Shown here: piece after piece, positions 46,427 to 54,472 of the stretch
How the letters are laid out: the number at the start of each line of letters is the position of its first letter
How positions within the stretch are numbered: the stretch's first letter is position 1
From: Aurantimonas marina
GTDB lineage: Bacteria > Pseudomonadota > Alphaproteobacteria > Rhizobiales > Rhizobiaceae
Assembly: GCF_017183135.1 (NCBI RefSeq)
Contig: NZ_JADDXW010000006.1
Span: 62,001 to 126,000, forward strand
DNA length: 64,000 nucleotides
Direction: 5' to 3'
The notes under the pieces: generated by a model
Seen by the model: the letters and a program-made list of their open reading frames with translations, nothing else
The model's database searches: none
Told to the model about the DNA's origin: nothing
Made by a program: the position numbers and the translations under genes

Positions 46427-46798
46427 GCGCGGCGTTTGACCAACCCTTCGACACGCAAACCTCGCCTTTTCATGAGTTTGCGTGCGCTGCCGGCTCTTCA
46501 CGCCCGTGGCGGGGCGTTCAAGCGGACCGATCCGCAGACCCCTCATTAGTGGGGGACGGTCCGGCGGAGCAAAGGGCCGTCCGGGCCAGCGCTTCTCCGG
46601 AAGAAGCCCCGTCGCGGACACCGCACCGCCAGGGATTGCACCCCTTGGCCCAACGAACGATCCCGGTGATCATTCGCGCCCGTTCCGTGGGCCGGCGGTG
46701 AGGGGATTATGCGGGAGGGGAAAAGGGTGGGGAGAAAATTTTGCGCGGAGGGCGGCGGGAGGCCCGGATTGCAACGGTTTGGCAGTTGCGACGGCTTG

Positions 46799-46830
46799 GA
46801 ATGGGTCCTCGGGTCAAGCCCGAGGATGAC
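46799..46830 (+). repeat. Palindromic dispersed element, copy 1
   Basis: 32 bases around CCTCGGGTCAAGCCCGAGG, which folds on itself (7-bp stem). The element ATGGGTCCTCGGGTCAAGC and its complement are a common dispersed repeat in alphaproteobacterial intergenic DNA. A second, inverted, identical copy lies at 46986-47017. Confidence 0.85.
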
Positions 46831-46985
46831 GCGCGTTGGGTAGTGCGGCCAACGGGGGTCGACCTTGAAGCTCCGGCATTGCCGGGGATGGCGCGCGTTC
46901 GGGGTGGTGGACGCCTGCAAAGGACGCGCGTTCGGGGATGGTGGGACACCTGCCGAGGCGATTGGCGATGCCGCCCGACGCGGTC

Positions 46986-47017
46986 GTCATCCTCGGGCTT
47001 GACCCGAGGACCCATTC
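46986..47017 (-). repeat. Palindromic dispersed element, copy 2 (inverted)
   Basis: Exact reverse complement of the 32 bases at 46799-46830. The pair encloses about 155 bases and could form a long stem-loop; both copies lie just upstream of the toxin-immunity cluster. Confidence 0.85.
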
Positions 47018-47313
47018 CCCTTCGGTGACGGCCTCCGCTCCGGCGAAGATTCGGCCGTCGCACTGCCCTGGCAGGCCCGCCTTAAGGGCCCGGAATGAGG
47101 ATCGCGCGGCATAAAAACTCGGCGCCTTTTCTCCCCCTTTCGACGGACTCAGGAGCGCGAGAGGAAGTCCTGTCCGGCGCCGATCTGGCATCTCGGCCCG
47201 AGCCGGGCAAAGAACGACAGCACAGGCCCCCGACATCCGCCTCTTCGCGCCGAACTTATCCCCGTCTTTCGGCGGTCCCGTAGCATCGGGACGGTCGGTG
47301 GCGAGGGATGGGC

Positions 47314-48159
47314 ATGGAAAGACGAGAGGCCAGAGAGGACAGTGCGGCGACGAGCCAGCCGCTCAGCAGCTTGCGGGCGCAGATCGCTGGGCTGAGGGTC
47401 TCGGTCGCGGTGCTGCGGCTGAAATCGTTGGCCCTCAAGGCGGGCTTCGACCCCAGCCAGGCCCGTCACCCCAAGGGCAGTGGGCGCATCTCCGGCCGCT
47501 GGCGGCGGGGAGGCGGCAGCAAGCCCCTGCAAGTCGATATCCCCGGCCCCAGGAAGACACCGGCGGCCGACGGATCGCCCAAGACGCCGCCGAAAAGCCC
47601 GCGCCTGAAACTGCCGAAGCCCGGCATCGGCCACAATGGCGGCCCGCCGCTGGAGGACCCGCCGGAACTGCCCAGGCGCGACCCGGGTACTTCGAAGGGG
47701 CGCACGGCCGTCGCCAAGCGGATGGCGCGCTGGCTCCTGACAGCGCTGAGCCGAGCGCCGGACCCCAGAATCAGGTTAGTCGCGCAAGCCATCCAGGCGG
47801 TCGGCTGGCTGACGGGCGCCTTCGATCCCATCGAGACCTATCTCGACGAGCCGAAATCACTCGACAAACTGCGGCGCGCGGTGAAGGCTGAGAAAGGCAG
47901 GAAGGGGACCGACGTCCATCATATCGTCGAGAAGGAATCAGCCTATCAGGACGGATTCACGACACCTCAGATCGAGGGACCGGATAACCTTGTGCGCATT
48001 CCTCGCTACAAGCACCACGATATCAACGGGTGGTACCAGAGACGAAATCCTGATTTCGATGGAAAGTCGCCGCGCGATTATCTGCGCGGCAGAAGTTGGA
48101 ACGAGCGGTTCGAAGTCGGCCTGGATGCGCTTGTTGAACAAGGAGTTCTGAAACCGTGA
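47314..48159 (+). CDS. Putative HNH-like nuclease toxin with GHNGGPPLE linker
   Basis: 281 residues (an in-frame ATG two codons earlier is also possible; GAGGG precedes both). Numbered from that earlier ATG, the N-terminal part has an FDPSQARHPKGSGRISGRW motif at residues 47-65, the form found in alphaproteobacterial phage-head-like and polymorphic-toxin-like proteins, then GIGHNGGPPLE (107-116), then a short hydrophobic segment. The C-terminal 85 residues have VHHIVEKES (His204-205), GPDNLVRIP (Asn227) and KHHDINGWY (His236-237), the H-H/N/H-H spacing expected of a His-Me-finger/HNH nuclease. No signal peptide, PAAR or transporter gene is next to it. The gene overlaps the next one by four bases (GTGA). 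Toxin role is inferred from the motif and the four downstream immunity-like genes. Confidence 0.7.
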   Translation: MERREAREDSAATSQPLSSLRAQIAGLRVSVAVLRLKSLALKAGFDPSQARHPKGSGRISGRWRRGGGSKPLQVDIPGPRKTPAADGSPKTPPKSPRLKLPKPGIGHNGGPPLEDPPELPRRDPGTSKGRTAVAKRMARWLLTALSRAPDPRIRLVAQAIQAVGWLTGAFDPIETYLDEPKSLDKLRRAVKAEKGRKGTDVHHIVEKESAYQDGFTTPQIEGPDNLVRIPRYKHHDINGWYQRRNPDFDGKSPRDYLRGRSWNERFEVGLDALVEQGVLKP

Positions 48160-48539
48160 CGCTTGTGTCGGAAAAGAATCTCGGCGGGATGGCAGTTGAT
48201 GAGCTTCTGGCAGCCTACGTCGCTTTGTGTCTGCGGCAGTTCGATGCAAACGAGGTCGAGGATTCTCGCCGCTACAACGCGACATTTCCCATGATGATGG
48301 CGATCGAGACGGAACTTGAGAGCCGCGCAGGCGATCAAAGACGTGTGCTCATGGGGCTGTTCGATCATCCGAACATCCAGGTGCGACTCCAGGCTGCTCG
48401 TGCATGCCGCACAGTCGCACCCGCAGCGGCCACTAAATTGTTGGGAGAAATCAGAGCTTCCCAACGTTTCCCACAAGCAGCGGACGCCGGCATGTGGCTT
48501 CGCGGCGCGCGGGGAGATGCGGCCAAGCGGAAGCACTGA
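48156..48539 (+). CDS. DUF2019-type protein 1, putative immunity protein
   Basis: 127 residues from GTG 48156, which overlaps the toxin stop and has GGAG upstream. Helical, HEAT-like: AVDELLAAYVALCLRQ near the start, then the shared core AGDQRRVLMGLFDHPNIQVRLQAARACRTVAPAAA, then FPQAADAGMWL. This core is repeated in the next three genes. DUF2019 proteins are known from rhizobial toxin loci; binding and neutralising the upstream nuclease is the inferred role. The C-terminus (GARGDAAKRKH) is basic and differs from the others. Confidence 0.75.
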   Translation: MTLVSEKNLGGMAVDELLAAYVALCLRQFDANEVEDSRRYNATFPMMMAIETELESRAGDQRRVLMGLFDHPNIQVRLQAARACRTVAPAAATKLLGEIRASQRFPQAADAGMWLRGARGDAAKRKH

Positions 48540-48543
48540 AGCC

Positions 48544-48915
48544 ATGACACGAGCGAAGCTCGGCGAACTCACGATCGAGCAACTCGTCGCCCGCTATGTC
48601 GAAATCGGAACCGCACAGGACGAAGCAATGCTGGATAATCTCGTCGGCAGGTTCAACCAGCTCTATGACCGGGCGAAGGCCGTCGAGGACGAACTGCAAC
48701 GCCGCGAAGGCGACCAGCGCCGCGCGCTACTTGCGCTCTATGGGCACGCGAATTGGCAGGTCCGGCTCAACGCGGCTCAGGCTACGCGAACGGTGGCTCC
48801 GCAGGTCGCGCGCCGGATGATCGAGGAAATCGCAGACTCGCGGCACTTCCCGCAGGCAGGCCATACCGGCATGGCGCTCTATGCTATGGATAGGGGGATC
48901 GACAAGCCGGGGTGA
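48544..48915 (+). CDS. DUF2019-type protein 2, putative immunity protein
   Basis: 123 residues. ELTIEQLVARYVEIGTAQDEAML, EGDQRRALLALYGHANWQVRLNAAQATRTVAP, and FPQAGHTGMALYAMDRG line up with paralogue 1. It lies four bases after gene 1, and its stop overlaps the GTG codon of the next open frame. The sequence has drifted from its neighbours to roughly 40 per cent identity by eye, so this is not a recent copy. Confidence 0.75.
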   Translation: MTRAKLGELTIEQLVARYVEIGTAQDEAMLDNLVGRFNQLYDRAKAVEDELQRREGDQRRALLALYGHANWQVRLNAAQATRTVAPQVARRMIEEIADSRHFPQAGHTGMALYAMDRGIDKPG

Positions 48916-48920
48916 GGCTC

Positions 48921-49289
48921 ATGGCAACCATCCGACCCAACCTAACGGTTCCAGAGCTCATCGAGGCTTTCATCGCCGTCGGCCTCGCCCAATCGAAAGC
49001 CATCGATGACGACAATCACCAGCGCTACAACAATCTTGTCGATGACTATCTTGCCTTGGAAGCGGAGCTACGGTCACGCCAGGGCGACGAACGGCGAGCC
49101 TTGCTGCCCTTGTTCGATCATATGAACGTTCAAGTCCGTATGAACGCGGCCCTCTCGACACTCGCCCTCCTGCCGGACGAGGCGCGAGAGACGCTTCGAC
49201 TGATCCATGCCCGGCGCGAATATCCCCAAGCCGCCGACGCGATCAGCATGCTCAATGCTTTGGAACGGGGAACCTACGTACCGGCCTGA
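48921..49289 (+). CDS. DUF2019-type protein 3, putative immunity protein
   Basis: 122 residues from ATG 48921 (a GTG three codons earlier overlaps the previous stop). NLTVPELIEAFIAVGLAQSKAIDDD, QGDERRALLPLFDHMNVQVRMNAALSTLALLPDEA and YPQAADAISMLNALERG give the same layout as its neighbours. It is the most divergent copy in the core (VRMNAALSTLALL). Confidence 0.75.
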   Translation: MATIRPNLTVPELIEAFIAVGLAQSKAIDDDNHQRYNNLVDDYLALEAELRSRQGDERRALLPLFDHMNVQVRMNAALSTLALLPDEARETLRLIHARREYPQAADAISMLNALERGTYVPA

Positions 49290-49325
49290 GGCGACGCCAA
49301 CGCTACGAAATGCGAAGGTTCTGAA

Positions 49326-49700
49326 ATGACGACCGCACCCCAATTCACCGAACTCGCGGTCGCCGACATCGTCCGGGAGTACATCGCGATCGGCCTTGCT
49401 CAGGACAAGGCGATAGAAGTGGACGACACCGGCACGTTCAATCAGCTGGCGCGTCGCCAGTTCGCGTATGAGAAAGAACTGAAGCGGCGTACCGGCGATC
49501 AGCGACGGGCGCTGATCCCGCTTCTCGAACATCCCAACGCACAAATCCGTTTGAACGCGGCTCATGCGACGCTCGTCGTGGCACCGCTCCTTGCGCGCGA
49601 GACGCTGGAAGCCGTCGCGGCGTGGGAGTCCGGCTCCCAGGCTTTCGACGCGGGAATGGCGATTCAGATGCTCGACGATGGACGGTTCGTTCCGGAGTGA
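49326..49700 (+). CDS. DUF2019-type protein 4, putative immunity protein
   Basis: 124 residues from ATG 49326 with AAGG eight bases upstream. ELAVADIVREYIAIGLAQDKAIEVDD, TGDQRRALIPLLEHPNAQIRLNAAHATLVVAPLLA and SQAFDAGMAIQMLDDGRFVPE align with copies 1-3. A 36-base gap separates it from copy 3; no toxin gene lies between them. It is followed, convergently, by the truncated tag. Confidence 0.75.
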   Translation: MTTAPQFTELAVADIVREYIAIGLAQDKAIEVDDTGTFNQLARRQFAYEKELKRRTGDQRRALIPLLEHPNAQIRLNAAHATLVVAPLLARETLEAVAAWESGSQAFDAGMAIQMLDDGRFVPE

Positions 49701-49727
49701 GGCTCCCGGGCTAGGGTGACAGCCGCG

Positions 49728-50129
49728 CTACGTCCGCTTCGGCCGCTTGAACGCGGCGCGGTCGGCCGCGCAGGCGTCGCGTATGCAGCAGCCCTCGACA
49801 TGGTCGTTGACGAAGCCCATCGACTGCATGAAGGCATAGATCGTGGTCGGGCCGACGAAGCTGAAGCCGGCCTTCTTCAGAGCCTTGGACAGGCGCGTCG
49901 AGGCCGGCGTCACCGGGTTGGCGGCAAGCCAGGCGCCGGTCAGTGCGGACGGACGCTCGTCGGAACCGGGCTCGTGCGCCCACAGGAAGGCCGCAAGCGA
50001 GCCGTGCTCGGCACGGATGTCGCGCGCGCGGCGGGCGTTGTTGATCGCCGAGACGATCTTGCCGCGATGCCGGATGATGCGGGCGTCTAGAACCAGGCGC
50101 TCAATGTCGGATTCGTCCATCGCCGCCAC
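49728..50129 (-). pseudogene. tag: 3-methyladenine DNA glycosylase I, 5'-truncated
   Basis: Only the C-terminal two-thirds survives: VAAMDESDIERLVLDARIIRHRGK aligns with the middle of E. coli Tag (VAAMQEEDVERLVQDAGIIRHRGK), and LSKALKKAGFSFVGPTTIYAFMQSMGFVNDHVEGCC with the Zn-binding C-terminus. The first ~70 residues, which hold the start of the zinc site and the catalytic Glu, are missing; the frame upstream of residue T-V-A-A-M is unrelated. The break is about 30 bases from the uvrD stop, which suggests a deletion joining uvrD to the middle of tag. An ATG at 50118-50120 could initiate a 130-residue remnant, but it would be inactive. Confidence 0.85.
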
Positions 50130-50160
50130 AGTACGCCCTGGCCGTGTAGCGCCGCGCCCC

Positions 50161-52800
50161 TCACACCCCCTCCACAAACCCTTCCAGAACGCGTTTCTGG
50201 CCAGCCTTGTCGAAATCGACGGTGAGCTTGTTGCCCTCGACCGAGGCGACGGTGCCGTTGCCGAATTTCTGGTGGAAGACCCGGTCGCCGCTGGCAAAGC
50301 GGCTGTCCTCGGCGATGACGGATTTGGCCACCAGCTCGCCCTCGATCTCGCGCGGACCGCCCTTTCTGGCCGAGGCATAAAGGCCAAACCCCTGTTTCGG
50401 CGGCTGGTTGTGGCCCCTGCCCCCATCCGCGCCGGCGCGCGCGTTCGAGCCGCCACCACCGCCATAGTCGATCTGCCGCGCGCGGCCACCGGACCAGCCG
50501 TCGCCGCCGCCTTTGCCCCCGGCAAAACCGGCATTCGCGGCCTGGGCCCGGCGCCAGCCCGGCGTCTGGTAGGCGTTTTCCTGAAACGCCGCGGCGCCGT
50601 CCCAGCGCGAGGCGCCGTAGCCGCCGTAATTGTTGGTGTTGGCCTCCATCACCTCGACATGCGCCTCGGGCAGCTCGTCGAGAAAGCGCGAGGGAATGGT
50701 CGACTGCCACAGGCCGTGAATGCGGCGGTTGGAGACGAACCAGATCTTGGCCCGGCGCTTGGCGCGCGTGATGCCGACATAGGCGAGCCGGCGCTCTTCT
50801 TCCAAACCGCTTCTGCCGCCCTCGTCCAAAGCGCGCTGATGGGGAAACAGCCCCTCCTCCCAGCCGGGCAGGAACACGGTCTCGAATTCCAGCCCCTTGG
50901 CGGCGTGCAGCGTCATGATCGAAACGGCATCGAGATCGGCGTTCTGCTCGGTGTCCATGACCAGCGCGACATGTTCGAGGAAGGAGGCGAGCGACTCGTA
51001 CTCCTCCATCGAGCGGATCAGCTCCTTCAGGTTTTCCAGCCGGCCCGGCGCCTCGGCCGAGCGGTCGGCCTGCCACATCGCGGTGTAGCCGGACTCCTCC
51101 AGGATCTGCTCGGCCAGCTCGGTGTGCTTGGTGGAATCCAGCAGCCCGGCCCAACGGACGAGGTCGGTGACGACACGGCGCAGCGCGTTGCGCGGCTTGG
51201 GCTTCAGCTCTTCCGTCTCGACCATTTCGCCGGCGGCCGCGATCAGCGGGATTTCGCGGGAGCGGGCGTAGTCGTGCAGCAGGCGGATGGTGGCATCGCC
51301 GAGCCCACGCTTCGGCGTGTTGACGATGCGCTCGAAGGCCAGATCGTCGGCGGGCTGAACGACGCAGCGGAAATAGGCCAGCGCGTCGCGCACCTCCATG
51401 CGCTCGTAGAAGCGCGGGCCGCCGATCACCCGGTAGTTGAGGCCCATGGTGACGAAGCGGTCCTCGAAGGTGCGCATCTGGAAGGAGGCGCGCACCAGGA
51501 TCGCCATGTCGTTCAAATCGTGGTTGTCGCGGCGCTGCAGATCCTCGATCGCCTCGCCGATGGCGCGGGCCTCTTCCTCCGAATCCCAGCCGGCATTGAC
51601 CTCGACCTTCTGGTGCTCGGGGTCGGAGAAGTCGGTGAACAGCGTCTTGCCGAGCCGGTCCTCATTGTGGGCGATGAGGTGGGAGGCGGCGCCGAGGATG
51701 TGGGCGGTGGACCGGTAGTTGCGCTCCAGCCGGATCACGGTGGCGCCGGGAAAGTCCTTGTCGAACCTGAGGATGTTGTCGACCTCGGCGCCGCGCCAGC
51801 CATAGATCGACTGGTCGTCGTCGCCCACGCAGCAGATGTTGATCTGCTGCCTCTGATCTTCGCTCACGGCCGAGCGCTCGCTTCGCTCGCTGGCCTGCGC
51901 GGGCGCGGCCTCACCGGCCGACGGGCGGTCGCCCTTGCGGCCTGCGGCCGGGGCGCGTGTCTCTGCGATCGCGGTTGAGTCCCGCCGCGTCGGCCTTTGC
52001 GCCAGGAGTCGCAGCCAGAGATATTGCGCGACATTGGTGTCCTGATACTCGTCGACCAGGATGTAGCGGAAGCGCTTGTGATACTCGGCCAGAACGTCCG
52101 GGTGAGCGCGGAAGATCGCGATCGGGTGCAGCAGGAGGTCGCCGAAATCGCAGGCGTTGAGCGATTTCAGCCGCGCCTGATAGGCGGCGTAGAGCTCGCG
52201 GCCCTTGCCGTTGGCGAAGGCCCGCGCGTCGCCCTCGGGAATGTCCTTCGCGGTCAGGCCCTTGTTCTTCCAGGCGTCGAGCATTTGGGCGAAGCCGCGC
52301 GCCGGCCAGCGCTTGTCGTCGAGATTTTCCGCCTGGATCAGCTGCTTGATCAGCCGGATCTGGTCGTCGGTGTCGAGGATGGTGAAGTTGGATTTCAACC
52401 CGACCAGCTCGGCGTGGCGGCGCAGGATCTTCACGCCGATCGAGTGGAAGGTGCCGAGCCAGGGCATGCCCTCGACCTGTTCGCCGACGAGAAGGCCGAC
52501 GCGGTTCTTCATCTCGCGCGCCGCCTTGTTGGTAAAGGTGACGGCGAGGATCTGCGACGGCCATGCGCGCCCGGTCGCCAGAATGTGGGCGATGCGCGTG
52601 GTCAGCACCCGCGTCTTGCCGGTGCCGGCGCCGGCGAGCACCAGAACGGGCCCCTCGGTGGTCTCGACGGCGGCGCGCTGTTCCTCGTTGAGGCCGGCGA
52701 GATAGTCGGGCGCGCGGGAACCCCGGGCAGCCATGGCGCGGGCCGCGATGGAGCCGGCCCGGGGAGCGACGGGGCCGGAAGGATCATGGGAATCGGTCAT
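50161..52800 (-). CDS. uvrD: UvrD/PcrA-type DNA helicase
   Basis: About 879-residue superfamily 1A 3'-5' helicase for excision repair, mismatch repair and replication-fork clearing. Motifs: I LAGAGTGKTRVL, Ia AVTFTNKAAREMK, II ILVDEYQDTN, III CCVGDDDQSIYGWRGAE, IV RLERNYRST, V TLHAAKGLEFETVFLPGWEEGLFP, VI EEERRLAYVGITRAK. Between motifs II and III is an insertion of about 48 residues (roughly 270-318) rich in Arg, Ala, Ser and Glu. C-terminal residues (from the GGGDGW stretch) are Gly-rich, then the usual Tudor-like end (FGNGTVASVEGNKLTVDF). Start ATG 52798-52800 is chosen over an in-frame ATG eleven codons upstream; neither has a strong ribosome binding site. Confidence 0.95.
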   Translation of the reverse strand: MTDSHDPSGPVAPRAGSIAARAMAARGSRAPDYLAGLNEEQRAAVETTEGPVLVLAGAGTGKTRVLTTRIAHILATGRAWPSQILAVTFTNKAAREMKNRVGLLVGEQVEGMPWLGTFHSIGVKILRRHAELVGLKSNFTILDTDDQIRLIKQLIQAENLDDKRWPARGFAQMLDAWKNKGLTAKDIPEGDARAFANGKGRELYAAYQARLKSLNACDFGDLLLHPIAIFRAHPDVLAEYHKRFRYILVDEYQDTNVAQYLWLRLLAQRPTRRDSTAIAETRAPAAGRKGDRPSAGEAAPAQASERSERSAVSEDQRQQINICCVGDDDQSIYGWRGAEVDNILRFDKDFPGATVIRLERNYRSTAHILGAASHLIAHNEDRLGKTLFTDFSDPEHQKVEVNAGWDSEEEARAIGEAIEDLQRRDNHDLNDMAILVRASFQMRTFEDRFVTMGLNYRVIGGPRFYERMEVRDALAYFRCVVQPADDLAFERIVNTPKRGLGDATIRLLHDYARSREIPLIAAAGEMVETEELKPKPRNALRRVVTDLVRWAGLLDSTKHTELAEQILEESGYTAMWQADRSAEAPGRLENLKELIRSMEEYESLASFLEHVALVMDTEQNADLDAVSIMTLHAAKGLEFETVFLPGWEEGLFPHQRALDEGGRSGLEEERRLAYVGITRAKRRAKIWFVSNRRIHGLWQSTIPSRFLDELPEAHVEVMEANTNNYGGYGASRWDGAAAFQENAYQTPGWRRAQAANAGFAGGKGGGDGWSGGRARQIDYGGGGGSNARAGADGGRGHNQPPKQGFGLYASARKGGPREIEGELVAKSVIAEDSRFASGDRVFHQKFGNGTVASVEGNKLTVDFDKAGQKRVLEGFVEGV
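51850..51992 (-). repeat. Repeat-like in-frame insert inside uvrD
   Basis: About 140 bases, rich in short palindromes such as GAGCG/CGCTC and GGCCGC/GCGGCC, translate without a stop into an Arg/Ala/Ser/Glu stretch between helicase motifs II and III. Such length-divisible-by-three elements with ASERSERSA-like products resemble the RPE-type palindromic elements known to insert in frame in alphaproteobacterial genes. Family assignment is by resemblance only. Confidence 0.6.
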
Positions 52801-52909
52801 CGCGCGCAATGTAATGGTTCGGGCGCGGAACACTAGGGGAACGCGGTCGCCTTGCGGGCAGAGGCTCCCGCATTAGTATTCTCGATGATGGAGCAAGGGA
52901 GCAAGCGCA

Positions 52910-53806
52910 ATGACAGACCAGACGCCACGGACCCCGAAAATCACCCAGGCGATGATCGACGCCTATGACGAATACACCCATCTGACACTGGACCGGCGTG
53001 GCTTCATGGCCAAGCTGACCCGCCTCGCCGGCTCGGCCACCGCCGCCGCCGCGATCGCGCCGCTGATCGGTGCGTCCAAGGCGAGCGCCCAGATCGTCGA
53101 CTCGCAGGACGAGCGGGTGACGACGATGTGGGCGCAATTCCCGGCCGGCGGCGCCGAGATGAAGGCCTATGTCGCCAAGCCGGCCAACGCCGAGGGCCCG
53201 CTTCCCGGCGTCCTCGTCATCCACGAAAACCGCGGCCTCAACGGCCATATCCAGGACGTCGCGCGGCGCATGGCGCTGGAGGGCTTCGTCGCGGTCGCGC
53301 CGGACTTCCTGTCGATCGACGGCGGCACGCCACCGGACGAGGACAAGGCGCGCGAGATGATCGGCGCGCTCGACGCCGGCAAGACGGTGGAAAGCGCCGT
53401 CGCGGCGCGCCAATGGGCGGCGAGCGAGGCCGGCACCAGCGGCCAGGTCGGCGCGGTCGGCTTTTGCTGGGGCGGCGGGCTGGTCAACAGCCTCGCGGTC
53501 GCCGACCCGGAGCTCGGCGCCGGCGTCGCCTATTACGGCCGCCAGCCCGACGCGGCGGAGGTCGCCAGGATGAAGGCGCCGATGCTGCTGCACTATGCCG
53601 GGCTCGACGAGCGCATCAATGCCGGCATCGACGCCTACAAGGCGGCGCTGGAGGCGGCCGGGGTCGAGCATGAGATCGTCGTCCATGAGGGCGTCAACCA
53701 CGCCTTCAACAACGACACCTCGGCGGCTCGCTACGACAAGGAAGCGGCGGACCGCGCGTGGGAGACGACGGTGGCGTTTTTGAAGGAGCGGCTCGGCGGC
53801 GGTTGA
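52910..53806 (+). CDS. Secreted dienelactone hydrolase-family protein
   Basis: 298-residue alpha/beta hydrolase. The N-terminus carries a twin-arginine-like signal (LDRRGFMAKLTRLAGSATAAAAIAPLIGASKASA), pointing to Tat export. Catalytic Cys lies in GFCWGGGLVNSL, Asp in HYAGLDERI, His in GVNHAFNND. The HENRGLNGHIQDVARRMALEGFVAVAPDFLS segment is typical of DLH. True substrate is unknown; in many bacteria such proteins act on esters or lactones other than dienelactone. Confidence 0.93.
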   Translation: MTDQTPRTPKITQAMIDAYDEYTHLTLDRRGFMAKLTRLAGSATAAAAIAPLIGASKASAQIVDSQDERVTTMWAQFPAGGAEMKAYVAKPANAEGPLPGVLVIHENRGLNGHIQDVARRMALEGFVAVAPDFLSIDGGTPPDEDKAREMIGALDAGKTVESAVAARQWAASEAGTSGQVGAVGFCWGGGLVNSLAVADPELGAGVAYYGRQPDAAEVARMKAPMLLHYAGLDERINAGIDAYKAALEAAGVEHEIVVHEGVNHAFNNDTSAARYDKEAADRAWETTVAFLKERLGGG

Positions 53807-54001
53807 GTCCGCCGCGTTCCGGCTACCGCACGAATGCTCGGACGCGCGCCGTATGGCGCGCGACCAGGCGAAGTTTCTCGGCTTCGTTGATCGAATTTTA
53901 ACCCTGCCCGCCGCCAGATTATTAATCCAAATGCCGTTTGGTCATCGGATCGAACCCGTCGCTCGGCCGATCCTTGCCGCGACGCGTGGAGGGAAACGGC
54001 A

Positions 54002-54472
54002 ATGAAGACCCAGGACTATCACGAGGGCGGCCCACTCGAAGTCGTCGCCTTCCGTGTCAACGAACAGGAATTCTGCGTCCGGACGATTTCGGTCCGCGAA
54101 ATACGGGGGTGGTCGCAATCGACCCCCTTGCCGAATTCCGCGCCCGACATCCTGGGCATGATCAATCTGCGCGGAACGGTCATTCCGGTGGTCAGCATGG
54201 CCCGGAAGCTCGGCATGACTGCGGCGGCGCCGAATCCACGCAGCGCCATCGTGGTCGTCGAGGTCCAGGACACGGTTCTCGGTCTGCTCGTCGACCGTCT
54301 GTCCGACCTCCTGACCTTCGACGGCTCCACCATCCAGCCGGTGCCGGAAATGACCGGCGGCTACGATAAGAGATATACCGAAGGCATCATCGCGCATGCC
54401 GACGGCATGATCTGCTTCCTCAACCTGGACCGGATGTTTCCCGACGTCGCCAAATTAAAGGCTGCGGCGTAA
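54002..54472 (+). CDS. cheW: Chemotaxis coupling protein CheW
   Basis: 156 residues, the full CheW fold (two beta-barrel subdomains). Typical segments: EVVAFRVNEQEFCVRTISVREIRGW, LPNSAPDILGMINLRGTVIPVVSMARKLGM, RSAIVVVEVQDTVLGLLVDRLSDLLTF, and the C-terminal DGMICFLNLDRMF. CheW links chemoreceptors to CheA. It lies 448 bases before the chemoreceptor gene in the same direction and has a broken paralogue after that receptor. Confidence 0.94.
   Translation: MKTQDYHEGGPLEVVAFRVNEQEFCVRTISVREIRGWSQSTPLPNSAPDILGMINLRGTVIPVVSMARKLGMTAAAPNPRSAIVVVEVQDTVLGLLVDRLSDLLTFDGSTIQPVPEMTGGYDKRYTEGIIAHADGMICFLNLDRMFPDVAKLKAAA

Larger units (their letters stand above)
46009..47307. other. 1.3-kb repeat-rich non-coding stretch
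   Basis: No supported gene. From left to right: three degenerate ~50-bp tandem repeats (46182-46332), a long inverted repeat (46367-46426), a C/G-rich stretch with a CCCC/GGGG stem near 46540-46560, then two inverted copies of a 32-bp palindromic element (46799-46830 and 46986-47017), and short direct repeats GCGCGTTCGGGG around 46890 and 46927. The small open frames that cross this region have repeat-derived residue composition. A structured RNA cannot be excluded for 46330-46700, but no known family was recognised. Confidence 0.6.

Noticed and set aside
46397-46621. Small minus-strand protein in the repeat zone
   Set aside because: Composition and arrangement follow the repeats and stems; no ribosome binding site or recognised domain.
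49843-51978. 711-codon plus-strand frame opposite uvrD and tag
   Set aside because: It is antisense to all the helicase motifs and shows no domain of its own.
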